Positions 39,201 through 47,709 of a stretch of DNA of 64,000 nt are shown here, piece after piece. Source of the stretch: Argopecten irradians (Eukaryota > Mollusca > Bivalvia > Pectinida > Pectinidae); assembly GCF_041381155.1 (NCBI RefSeq), contig NC_091134.1, positions 38,771,338 to 38,835,337 on the forward strand, written 5' to 3'. Position numbers and translations under genes: made by a program. Below the pieces are notes generated by a model that was given only the letters and a program-made list of their open reading frames with translations, ran no database searches and was not told the origin of the DNA. The stretch's first letter is position 1; the number at the start of each line of letters is the position of its first letter.

Positions 39201-41219
39201 CTGTCTTGTATAATAATTATAAATTTTGTAAGTGAAATAAGTTCAATGTTAACTACATAATTAAATAGAGTTTCAAATTTAAAAGTATTTGGTCTTTCAT
39301 AATAGTATCTAGACATAAATTTCTTTCTATTGGATACTAAGTGATCATCAGTACAGTTAAATAAATAATGGAACTCATCTCCAATTTCGTTTAAGTTACA
39401 CATGTTACACAATCGTTGTTGTCTTGGTATATTAATCCATCTGCCACATTCAACCGCTAGTTTTACATTACATGTTCTAAATTTACAATAAGCCTTCGCC
39501 AGACGTGGAGGAAGAACAATCAAGTAGTTTTCAAAAATCAGATCATGCTTATAAATTCTATAATTGGTACCTTTCGGAGAGTTGAAAACATCATTTTTCC
39601 AACTATATATAAAATTACTTTTGAGGGCATGGAAAATAACTTTTTTCAAACAATGTGAACTAGTGAATTCCCTTCTCTCGAAAACATTAACAAGATTACA
39701 TTCTTCAAAAATACTTTTAATACATTTTAACCACTGTGTATTATAATTATTAGTAATCTGGAACAGTTTAAAATTAAGCTTGATATGTGATGATTCTATC
39801 ATCCTTGCCCAATAGCCAATCATGCGGACTTTAATACTGATAGATAATGGGAATCTACCAAGTTCCCCGTATACCATGAAGTTGGGTGTTGATGTTTTCA
39901 ACTTAAGAATATGTTTACAAAATTTCAGGTGGAGACGTTCTAAAAGTTTATAATCACAAAATCCCCAAACCTCACAACCGTATAATATAACAGGTTTTAT
40001 AGCTTTATCAAAAATATCTAAATTACAATCAATAGATAGATTATGACTCCTACATTTAGCAATGGCACCATACATCGCTTTTATACCCTTTTCATATAAT
40101 TTCTTAACATTAAACTGCGTGAAGCCATTTTTGGTGAAATAAACACCAAGATATTTGAAATTTTTCACAATTTCCACGTTGTTACCATTAAAAGTGAACC
40201 TCATATCTCGAGATAGATTCCCTCTACCAAAAACCATAACTTTCGTCTTATCGATGTTAACTTTAAGGTGCCATAGCTTGGAATAATTATAAAATACATT
40301 AAGTTGCTTTTGTAAATCTTCAGCAGAGTCTGCAAGTAATATAGTATCGTCAGCATACAGTAAGACATACAATTTAAGGTAAACTTGTAATTCACTCTCA
40401 AGTTTCCCAGATAAAGCTGACAAACCTTTACAATCATGTGATTTTAAAAAAAACCGAAACGAAGTCTTTTGACCAAAAACCCCATGCCAATTTAACACCT
40501 GTTAACTGATTAAGCTTCAGTTGCTCTGTGTTCTGTCCCCTGGCCGAGTCACACCAAAGTGATAGTTTCTGCTTTTGCTTAGAGCGCAGCACACCGGGAA
40601 TAGGACGACTGGTTCGCCCGTTTTCAGTATAATGTAAGCGGGTGGGGTATGTTGCTTGGTGTCTTCGGCGGCATGCTTCGGTGGTGTAGGACAAAAAAGA
40701 ACAAAAGCTCACTTCACAAGAAGACACAACACGATTATACTACAGTCTCCATTACACGCATAGCGCACTACATGCACGCTGCACACCGCATACATGAGAG
40801 GCAGTCCTTTCAGGACCTTAGTTATTAATAGGACGCTAATTTAATCAAACAAACATTAACAAATGCACGAACATTCATCATCTCTGTTCTTTTCTATTTG
40901 ACTTGTCTCCATGTGTATCGCGTATTAAACCTATGTACAACACAGCTCACCATTACATTAGTTATTTTTGGTAAGACATGCCTCTTAGCGTACCAAAACG
41001 ATATAAACTCCAGTGTAATACTTACCATTACAGTATATGTACACACAGGTAGTGGGGCAGTGGTTCTCATTATCTGTTTTAGTTGTGTGAGAAGTTAAAT
41101 ATATGTCTTGTCCCCCAAGGTATAGTTCTGGTCACGTACTAAAACGATATAAACTCCAGTGTAATACTTACCATTACAATGTGTGTACACACACGTAGTG
41201 GGGCAGTGGTTCTCATTAT
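18128..41219 (-). CDS. EB/FN3 module gene, block B (minus strand)
   Basis: Spliced model read right to left: two 48-base exons (41,219-41,172; 41,073-41,026), an EB exon (37.7 kb), GLNPG (35.3), TLSG (33.2), FN3 (32.2), SLLG (31.8), GLNPG (29.7, 28.4), a cut ILPGE remnant (27.5), a degenerate GLNPG (25.5), ILPGE (24.3), GLNPG (23.9), ILPGE (22.2), GLNPG (21.8) and a divergent TLSG-like exon (18.2). All intact exons are phase 1-1 with gtaagt-like donors and cag acceptors. The module order repeats that of block C. Signal exon and 3' end are not seen; the next FN3 exon would be expected left of 18.1 kb but the N gap intervenes. Predicted extracellular; function unknown. Whether all exons belong to one transcript is inferred. 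Confidence 0.6.
18544..18880. repeat. 55-bp tandem repeat, six copies
   Basis: Unit begins TGGAGTATAGTACATTGTAC; copies start at 18,544, 18,599, 18,654, 18,709, 18,771 and 18,826. They are nearly identical apart from a 7-base insertion in copy four. Minisatellite. Confidence 0.9.
19855..20430. mobile_element. Non-autonomous TTAA element (piggyBac-like)
   Basis: Ends TTAAAGGGACAATTCATTC and, inverted, TTAAAGGGACAATTCACTC; TTAA at both edges is the target site of piggyBac-type elements. About 570 bases, no transposase. A 35-base host sequence (ttaagagtttcttagacaga...) is present on both sides, at 19,824-19,858 and 20,427-20,461. Confidence 0.7.
21650..21793 (-). CDS. Block B exon, GLNPG module
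   Basis: 144 bases, phase 1-1. Reads GLNPGVSCTSLPGDACKDNS, then CTNNVCTCNNGYYDSDG and ends GTCTP. Confidence 0.8.
22065..22187 (-). CDS. Block B exon, ILPGE module
   Basis: 123 bases, phase 1-1. Reads ILPGESCNNILNECTAFSTC and ends CNTGYYDSGATCEL. Confidence 0.8.
22759..22983. mobile_element. Small MITE in a block B intron
   Basis: The left edge (gtaaggccaaaa, then agggttac) is roughly mirrored by the right edge (gggtaaccctt, then ttttggcctac). About 225 bases with G/C-rich 'ggtcggtcggg' words inside; no coding capacity. Possible TA target site. Confidence 0.5.
23789..23932 (-). CDS. Block B exon, GLNPG module
   Basis: 144 bases, phase 1-1. Reads GLNPGVACPVSPTNACKDNS, then QCIGNMCTCNNGYYDSDG. 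Closest relative is the exon at 28,269. Confidence 0.8.
24227..24349 (-). CDS. Block B exon, ILPGE module
   Basis: 123 bases, phase 1-1. Begins IQPGESCFNIPKECTALSTC and ends CNIGYYDSGATCQL; one usual Asn-Asn pair is Phe-Asn here. Confidence 0.8.
24353..25456 (-). other. Block B intron, no exon seen
   Basis: AT-rich, with a G-run near 24,565. No cysteine-module frame on either strand. Confidence 0.45.
25457..25598 (-). pseudogene. Degenerate GLNPG exon
   Basis: The donor (gtaagt) and the C-terminal half of the module are kept, but the acceptor AG has become AT (aaatcatgac where relatives have aaatcaggac), and the exon is two bases short, which shifts the frame. It is probably skipped; because neighbours are phase 1-1, skipping keeps the reading frame. 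Confidence 0.75.
25602..27513 (-). other. Block B intron with a two-copy tandem repeat
   Basis: A ~118-base unit containing atcgacccaatgc occurs twice in tandem at about 27,025-27,248. Open frames at 26,662-26,982 and 27,043-27,228 show no module signature and are ignored. Confidence 0.45.
27514..27574 (-). pseudogene. Truncated ILPGE exon at a duplication junction
   Basis: The last 61 bases and donor of an ILPGE exon are intact, then the sequence jumps at cccccact into intron sequence (gtttctgttagcaag) otherwise found at 23.18 kb. This is the joint of a head-to-tail duplication. No acceptor remains. Confidence 0.8.
28269..28412 (-). CDS. Block B exon, GLNPG module
   Basis: 144 bases, phase 1-1. 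Reads GLNPGVTCPVSPTNACKDNS, then CIGNKCTCDNGYYDSDG and ends GICTLS. Confidence 0.8.
28718..29460. repeat. ~160-bp satellite-like repeat, about five units
   Basis: Repeated words aacttcaactatcaaaatcc, then 'aagatggc', then cccaaaatgc and a 'gatc...cagtactttctga' block, every 144-166 bases. Related arrays lie at 30.0-31.3 and 34.1-35.1 kb. Confidence 0.8.
29595..29741 (-). CDS. Block B exon, GLNPG module variant
   Basis: 147 bases, phase 1-1. GLNPGVTCPVSPTNACKDKS, then CTNGFCTCNYGYYDSDCSAP; one extra codon and an additional cysteine in the loop after YYDSD compared with other copies. The flank to its left (28.4-28.95 kb) is a duplicate of 29.74-30.2 kb. Confidence 0.75.
30030..31280. repeat. 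Satellite-like repeat split by a DNA element
   Basis: Units of the ~160-bp repeat occupy 30,030-30,201 and 30,986-31,280, interrupted by an insertion. The uninterrupted form of the same unit is at about 28,850-28,900. Confidence 0.65.
30202..30985. mobile_element. Non-autonomous DNA element with subterminal repeats
   Basis: Near the left edge lies TCTAATAAGGGCACC; near the right edge its inverted relative (gcgcccttattagaga-like) with tttctct words on both sides. About 780 bases, no transposase frame. Ends approximate; target duplication not resolved. Confidence 0.55.
31656..31796 (-). CDS. Block B exon, SLLG module
   Basis: 141 bases, phase 1-1. Reads SLLGDTCTAGNCADPNAVCS, then CVCKSGYYDNDGDTTNVGGTC. 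Confidence 0.8.
31931..32215 (-). CDS. Block B exon, fibronectin type III domain
   Basis: 285 bases, phase 1-1, one FN3 domain per exon. Typical motifs: VTIHWSAP, SRYDVVWAE, TSLQVTGLQSATTYNFYIKS with the conserved Trp, Leu and Tyr of the fold. The start uses acceptor attttccag, which aligns with the FN3 exons of block C. Confidence 0.85.
32460..32985. repeat. Dispersed intron repeat also present at 13.98 kb
   Basis: Words such as gggtatgaaa, gcaagctgtgtgaat, tgtgacgtca and cattctcgggttttttcttc follow the same order as at about 14,030-14,330 and 46,600-46,900, but diverged. Probably one repeat family. Confidence 0.5.
33043..33195 (-). CDS. Block B exon, TLSG module
   Basis: 153 bases, phase 1-1. 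Reads IALSGTCTSGLGVTQCQTNG and ends CRCNQGTFDSNGFGTAGGTC. Donor is gtaaat rather than gtaagt. Confidence 0.8.
33650..34090. repeat. Dispersed repeat, two related sub-units
   Basis: The word 'actttgtcgggac.atgt' occurs at about 33,750 and 33,890, each followed by 'ggatcatttca/ggattatttca'. A 109-codon open frame crosses both and is taken as chance. Confidence 0.45.
34140..35075. repeat. ~160-bp satellite-like repeat, about six units
   Basis: 'aagatggc' or a close form recurs at about 34,335, 34,489, 34,652, 34,812 and 34,973; between them the blocks tcagtactttctga and agcggtaacaaacttcaa recur. Units are closer to each other than to those at 28.7 kb. Confidence 0.85.
35205..35348 (-). CDS. Block B exon, GLNPG module
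   Basis: 144 bases, phase 1-1. Reads GLNPGLASPTSPSNACKDSS, then CIGGVCTCINGYYDSDG. The usual first cysteine (GV-C-P) is Ser here, so one disulfide may be missing. Confidence 0.75.
36120..37095. repeat. Diverged tandem repeat, two to three units
   Basis: A ~440-base unit ending in 'gagttat...tgacgtcatgg.ggcaatattggattttagacc' is seen at about 36,590-36,650 and 37,025-37,090, with a weaker version near 36,118-36,190. No gene in 35.4-37.6 kb. Confidence 0.5.
37603..37746 (-). CDS. Block B exon, divergent EB-like module
   Basis: 144 bases, phase 1-1. Reads LLYNWGCKAAVSTSCSYFGD, then CAVRQVCDGSTCICDTQHYQSGVNC. Holds the place that the VISAGE modules hold in block C. Confidence 0.7.
37905..38700. 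other. AT-rich intron or spacer, no gene seen
   Basis: Strongly A-rich with repeated 'caatgataaa' words at 38,000-38,290. No coding frame. Confidence 0.4.
38716..39020. repeat. 305-bp direct repeat, left of LINE
   Basis: Appears identical to 40,452-40,756. It starts aaccgaaacgaagtcttttg and ends gtctccattaca. The 97-codon frame inside has no known domain. Confidence 0.9.
39021..40451 (-). mobile_element. 5'-truncated LINE, reverse transcriptase C-terminal part
   Basis: One open frame (stop at 39,182) begins inside the reverse transcriptase, just ahead of the catalytic box YADDTILLAD, and continues through the thumb and a C-terminal zinc-knuckle-like stretch (CNMCNLNEIGDEFHYLFNC). The 3' end is a short tandem tail, (TTGTCA)n in the minus-strand sense, as in several CR1/Jockey-group LINEs. 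The missing 5' part is typical of incomplete target-primed reverse transcription. The frame shows no stop, so the insertion is young. The clade is not certain. Confidence 0.85.
40452..40756. repeat. 305-bp direct repeat, right of LINE
   Basis: Second copy of 38,716-39,020; abuts the truncated 5' end of the LINE and continues into unrelated DNA (cgcatagcgc). Confidence 0.9.
41026..41073 (-). CDS. Candidate 48-base cysteine-rich exon (copy 2)
   Basis: Between cag and gtaagt, phase 1-1. Reads NENHCPTTCVYIYCN. The phase matches block B, which lies downstream on this strand. Short, so tentative. Confidence 0.4.
41172..41219 (-). CDS. Candidate 48-base cysteine-rich exon (copy 1)
   Basis: Same borders and phase as the copy at 41,026; reads NENHCPTTCVYTHCN. 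The two lie in a ~146-bp tandem duplication (about 40,991-41,094 and 41,136-41,239). Three base changes, all in the last third of the exon. Confidence 0.4.
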
Positions 41220-41239
41220 CTGTTTTAGTTATGTGTTCA

Positions 41240-44200
41240 CAACAATAGATCGTCCAACCAGGAAGTCAAGTAGAACAGTAGTCTGTAAGATTGGTGTTTA
41301 GACGAAGGTATTCTGTAATTCCTGTACTTCTATCAGATAATGGAAGTTATTCAATCTATAATTCCTGATCAAGCTTCATCACACATCTTTAAAACATTGT
41401 TAGAAGAAAATGCTCTTTAGATATTGGCGTGGATTACTGCTACCCTACTGGTATCAGATATGTGTTCTGCTTCACCTGAATGAATCACATTGATTGTAAT
41501 GGACACGGTCGAAATGTTTGCAGTCAGGGGTATTTCACTTCCGTGTCATTTAACACTGTACCATTACACCTATGTCAGGCAAACGTGTGTATTTACGTCA
41601 ACTTTTTAATTTTAAAAACGTGAGAAAATAGACAAACCAACATCACATTTTTGGAACAAGTATTATTAACCAGGTATTTCATATTATTCCATCATTTGTA
41701 TCGAGAAGTTGTAATTAACCAACTTTTTAATTCATTTTATTCAATCAACAAGATGATGATGTCAAAAAATTTAATAATAGTCTTACACGCGTTACAATTC
41801 ATCTCCTTAATCTTGCATATTCTATATTGGCTTCATTCAGACTAATGCACGAGGTAAATCCTTTCGTTAACCTCTTATGGAGATTACGATATCAAAAGAG
41901 ATATCGCAGATTGTTAATGAAGTTGTGAGTGCATATCGTATCCGGAGCACAACAGGTAATACAAGATCCAGAACCACTTTATGACGAAATGTGTGTACTA
42001 ATAATTTATACATTTTTAATACTTTTTGTATCGACCAGGAAGTGAAAATAATGCTGCTATTCCACCTGTGCATATTACAGTTATCTCTCTGTGAGAGGTA
42101 ACGCATTTTGATGTCATTATTTTGTGGGCGAAATCTTTTTCTTTGAAAGGTATGACGTTATACGTTTGCAATGACGGAACAAATAATAACCATGCGGAAG
42201 GGCAGATAACTCTGTAATATACATACAATATGAAGAAATGGATATTAGGGTATTATATGGGCGTTACAATGCCATTCGTCTTATTTCAAAATTACAATGA
42301 AATATTCAGGAAAACATAAATTTCCACCTCTTTTCGCTTTGCTCTTTCAGATAATAAAACATTATCAATAAAATTTTATACGCTGAACTGCAATGTTGTA
42401 TCTAGAAAAACTTTCCATTAAGTAGACAAAAATTACCATTTTCTATTCTATATAAACGACTCCAGCGGGAATAAAAAAGGTCAATAAATAAGAATTAATT
42501 GTAGAAAACATAAATATACTAAATATGTATCTGATAGAGTATCAACCACACGCTTTAGTGAAAAGGTTCATACAGGATTATCAGTGATTGGCGATTCGTT
42601 ATTTGAGCGTGAATTATTATGACAATGATTTGTTTTACAATAAACCATAGAGTGCTGCAGCCGGGCAGCCGGCAAATCGTATTTAGTTAGACATAAAAAA
42701 ATGATTCTTTACGAGTTCGTATATTCCAGAGAGGACCAATGATATTGTTTGAGTTTGTTTTGCTTTTTACTTGTCAATATTGTGTACCTCTGATGGATCT
42801 TTAGAACTTCACATATAGCATATTAAAGAGTTTTAAAATCCATTTTGTATTTCTAGCAGTGTTAAAGTAAACTATGTTGAATTCTTTTAAACATAAATTA
42901 GATGTCAATTAATTAAGTCAGTAGCTATTAAGTGTCGTTTCAATTCAGTCCATGTAAGTGGATATTATGTTGAGATACCGGGTTAGAATGCCTTGTTAAA
43001 AGTGAAAAGGTATCAAAACATCCAATTAAATAATAAACTTTATTTAACGTCGGTGATCATTAAAGTACAACATCAGCTCTAAAGAGCTATTAAAACCGAC
43101 AAATAAAACAATACACGTTTATATAACAAATGTAACCTGTACCAATACTGTTATTGTCATGTTATTTTTAAATGGAAACTCCATAAAAGCTAAAGCTAAT
43201 ATCAATTAAACGAAAAAAAATCCAATACGTTAGCACCATTTAGTAGTCATGAAATATTAGCATTACCATATACATCCCATTGTTTAAAGTGCATGGGACA
43301 CACAGAAGAACTGAGTAAACTCTTATGTAAGTTAAAGTGAAAGCTAATTTTATCAAGGTCCGTTTTATTATTCCAATCAATGCTAATCAGTATTATCACT
43401 GTTTAAAGATGGTTTATGTGAATATCGCCGTGCAAGACGCCGCGTTACATTCAACTACATTTTTTTATTATACCATATTACCAGTTATTATCGCGGGGAT
43501 AATATTTTCGCGATTTCGCGGGACAAAGCTTTGATCACGAAAAAATTGATCAGCGAAATATTGAGAAATGAGTTATATATAGTCCGAAAGCCATATCACG
43601 AAAATTTAAATCCGCTAAAATTTATTTTTTCGTTTCAGTTAAAATCGCGATAATTTTGACCTGCGTCAATCAGCTGCTATACGGATAAAAGTAAGTGTCT
43701 GTATCATAAACAAACACTGAACGTTTTGAAACGATGTTTTCCTTACTCATCAAAGTAAAAGAATGGTTCATTAAAACATAAAAAATAAATTATATGTTAA
43801 CCATACAGTGTGTTCATTGTGGAAACATTTGAACTGTACACCTCTCTTATATTTTACAGACAAATTTAACATTTAGCGTAATCATATTCATGATCTGGCA
43901 ATTTCGTATTATAAGGCTGAAATGTGGCATACACACGTTTTCCCAAAATTTAGATTGAGTAACCTCCCTTTGAACGTGTAAGGTTTTATAGCACATTTGG
44001 ATAAAACGTTGAGTGGTTATTCGATAATATTTTCAACGGATACTCTGATGTCCATCGTCATTTAAAAAAATGTCTACAAACTTTAGCATGGAAGGAAGAA
44101 ATATTTAACCAATTATATACCGTACAGGTAGAAATTTTCGCGGAACATTGGAGTAATTGCAAAAAAAATATCCGCGAAAAAAGTAACAGTTATCATTAAT

Positions 44201-44640
44201 CACTTTTAGACAGGCTATACGGTAAAAATTCTGATATATCGCTACATAATTTGACTAGACCATCGACATTTTCCCATAGTAGTATAATCGTAAAAGTATG
44301 ATAAAGTATGAATGACTAGAACAACAAAATTATATCAATAAGTATGATCAATTATTCAATTATACGGTCGTGGTGCACGTGACTCAACGACAGAAATAAA
44401 ACATAACAGATTCTTTTTCAAATATAAAAAGTGTCACTATGAGCGTAAATTAGGAAGTACATTACCCACACAAACATGAAAATTATAAAATTTATCAAGC
44501 AAACGTAGAGATAACACAACAAATGATACAAATATAAGTATAGATCGGTTACGAGATTCCTTTCCCAAGTGAAACTTTTACATAGTAAGAAACAAGTTAA
44601 CATTAACACATTAACACATAACACAATCAGTAACTGCTGT
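41240..44640. other. Spacer, no gene seen
   Basis: Short open frames only. Two repeat-like pieces with TTTCGCGG/CCGCGAAA words are present at about 43,470-43,690 and 44,118-44,226; the second is bounded by accgta and its inverse tacggt and looks like a small MITE. Confidence 0.4.
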
Positions 44641-46477
44641 CAGCCGATTCCGTCAAAGAGAACCCACTCCGCTTCTTCTGTTGCGCCTATCTGTCCCGGA
44701 TAATATAGTTTAGGGGGTGTCTTTGTCTCAGGAAGGTGTGACTATGTGTCAACGAGCGGGATTGGTTCCAGTAATTACTCGCAGCTTTTTGTTTTTTCTG
44801 ATCGTCCGTGCGAGGGTTTAAAGTGGGGGCCGTGCCTCCGGCGAACTCCAAGGGCAGGGTGGACCATAATTACCATCGTGGTGGGTATTGAGTGTAATTC
44901 AGACTTAGACCAGTGAAAGAAAAATTGAATCTTCCATGGAGTCGTTGGTGTACAGTGTAGTTATACGTGCCGAGTGTGGCTCTCTAGGTGTGCGCAGTGT
45001 AGCCTTCCTGCAAGTTCAATGTGCTTGGCAGAGAGAGCCGGGGTTGGAGTTTAGTCATTGTCCTACCGACTATCCCCGAAACATGCAGTAAGGCAAACTG
45101 TGTCAATCTGCAAATGCTTTAGCCGAATCCTAAAAACGGGCCAGCATCTTTGCCTCCGTACTCTTTCGAAAATTGGTATTGAGATGACAACTGGGGAGGA
45201 CAATTTGCTTCGCCTGTTGCGTGGAGAGTTATGTAATTATTGTTACATATAGAAAGTTATTGTTGATGCGTATCAATTATGCATTGGCTGATAATGAGAC
45301 TGTCAGCAGGGTTCCTGGAGTTCAATTCATTATACAACCAAACTGCTAGGATGCTCGTGCATGTACAGGCGCACCGGATATGATGCTAATTGTTCCTGTT
45401 TTTGTACCAGCATCGAGCCGTTCTTTGAAGCAAATTTATTGTAGGCCTGTATTCCGGCGATAATGTACGCATACGTGGTCAGGTTGCTTGTGCATAACTC
45501 GCAAGAGGTGACGTTACTTAGGATTTGAGCGTTCTTTTGGGTACTAGGATTCTTGCATGGCGAAGTTGTGTATATAGTATTTCTTCGTCTCGAATCAAAC
45601 TCGGTTACAGATATAGGGTCTATGGCTTGCGCTGAGGATACCGCTAGATGATACAATCATATCAGCATTGTGTTGGCATCTTTGGCTTTTAATCCATGGT
45701 AGAAATCATCGTATCGTACCTTGTGTCGTACTGACCTTGGATTGTGTTCTTCAAGTGCTACGTGAGATTGAACGATACCTCTTAGACGTCCAATTCGGAT
45801 GGAAGTTCCTGGATCTAAAAATCGCTAGGATTTTAGTATGATACATCATTAATTCTCGTTCAAATTTTGCTGAAGACAATTTAGTTAAGTTCCGTGCTGA
45901 CAGCATTGTCCCGTGTAAGCTAGTGGTCCAGATTCGACCGGGAGTTCACTTGATTATAGTTTTCGTTTTCGATATATTTCTCTAGGCTACTTCGCGCGTT
46001 CTTAACTTCTTTCGCGAGAATTCGCATAGAATAGTTGAAGTGATAAACTTTGACGTTGCACGATTTTGTGTCTGCATGGTACTGATATTGTAACAGGAGA
46101 TGGCAGCTGCAGTATGTGATTTTGCATATGATCGCCATTATCAGGATTGTGACATTTGTAATTGTGCACCATTTAGATTGACAATAACCCGTCAATTTCC
46201 GTCCGTTTTGATCTGTCTGTCCAGAATGATGGGTGAGTTGATAGTGGACTTAGCCGTTGGTTGAAGTTTTGTTGGAATCTTACGTGTGGAACATTGTCTT
46301 CTTAGACGCCGAGTTGATGTTTACTAGAGGTGAACATGATTCCAACAGTCTGTTCAACTAGTGGCTAATATTCTACAGTATAGCATTTAGTTGCTTCTGA
46401 TTTTTGTCTGGTTCGGGCTTGTATTGAGTACTTCCTTTGAGCTCGTTCTAGACACACAAAAATCATCAGAAGAGCTT
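44640..46477 (-). pseudogene. Indel-ridden copy of the CARD gene 3' half
   Basis: From about 45,400 to 46,470 the sequence follows 10-870 of the window in the same order and orientation. Anchors include cgttctttgaag, catatcagcattgtgttgg, ggtactgatattg, tgtgacatttgtaattgt and gttgatgttta. Between anchors, single extra bases occur every few positions. 44,640-45,400 is unusually GC-rich and probably the matching part beyond the left edge of the window. Such an insertion-rich profile is unlike normal pseudogene decay and resembles uncorrected long-read sequence. Confidence 0.7.
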
Positions 46478-47577
46478 AAAACAAACACATAAATTTACAT
46501 CTAGTATATTTTTTTTTTTATTTATTATTATTTTTTTTTTTTTTTTTTTGACATTTTTTATTTTAGTATTGATATCACTACTTTTTTTAATATCACAAGG
46601 GTATGAAAACAATTGTTTGCAAACTGTGTGAATCTAGCGGATTCTGACAAACATACTTTTCTTGTACGATGTTTTAAGTGATGCTTTTTCCATATCAATT
46701 AGCAAAGTCAATGTCTTTATGATGACATCACGATAACATAGGATTTTGCGCCATTCTCGGATTTTTTTTCATAAGGGATATAAAAAAATTCAAATAAATT
46801 GAAATGCCAATGTCTCTTTTGTGACGTCGCTATTTACGCGCCATTACCGGATTTTGTTCACGCAGGTATGAAAGAATAAATCGACTATTCTCAAATTGTG
46901 TTTTGTATGAAAACAAAATTTTAATTTAGTTAAGAGACAAAAAAAAATGTATACTTTTTATAGAAACCATATATTTACAGAAATTATGCCATGTTAAAAA
47001 ACACAATAAGAAATAAAAGAAAAAAGAAAAAAAAACGCAGGGAAATTATGTTTTACCATTGCTAACAGATACGAATATCTATATTTGCACTTGTGATACC
47101 ATGAGTATCTTTAAAATAAACCTTCAGCCCACCCATCCAACCCCCCTCCCCCAACCCTTATCGAAAGATTATACGAATAGTTTACGATTCAGTTATCAGA
47201 TATTTCTTACTATTAAAAAAAGGATATTTTCTAGTATATCAGAAGTTAGATGTAATTAGAAAAAGGATCATTTTCTACCTTGAGATAGGACGAATAGAAA
47301 TCTGTGTCCTTTGCAGATATTCAGTACTGTATATCAACTGTTGACATGCATGGGGCTTGAGGTTAGACAGTAGGGAAAACATTTCTCTTTCCTAACCACC
47401 AAGGCTGAAGAGTCTATTATTTCATTGTTTTTCCTGCTTTTCGACTTATTTTAACAATAAGGGCTATAGTTTCTTGGATTCAAAGAACTTCTTTCCAAAA
47501 TATATCCTGTGTGTTGTCTTTTCCAATGTACTTTACATGTTTCGGCTGGTGAGATACTTCTATATTTTTTGTTCCAG

Positions 47578-47709
47578 TTGTTGCTATATCAGCTGGAGAG
47601 AGTGGTTGCATCATTGTTGGACGGACGTGCCCTTCCAGCTCTACTTGTATTAGTAATACGTGCGTATGTAACTCCGGATACTACGACAGTGGCACGTCTT
47701 GTTCACGCA
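47578..47709 (+). CDS. Block C exon 1, EB-like module
   Basis: Copy of block A exon 4 (15,009), identical as far as I can read. 132 bases, phase 1-1. Confidence 0.75.
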
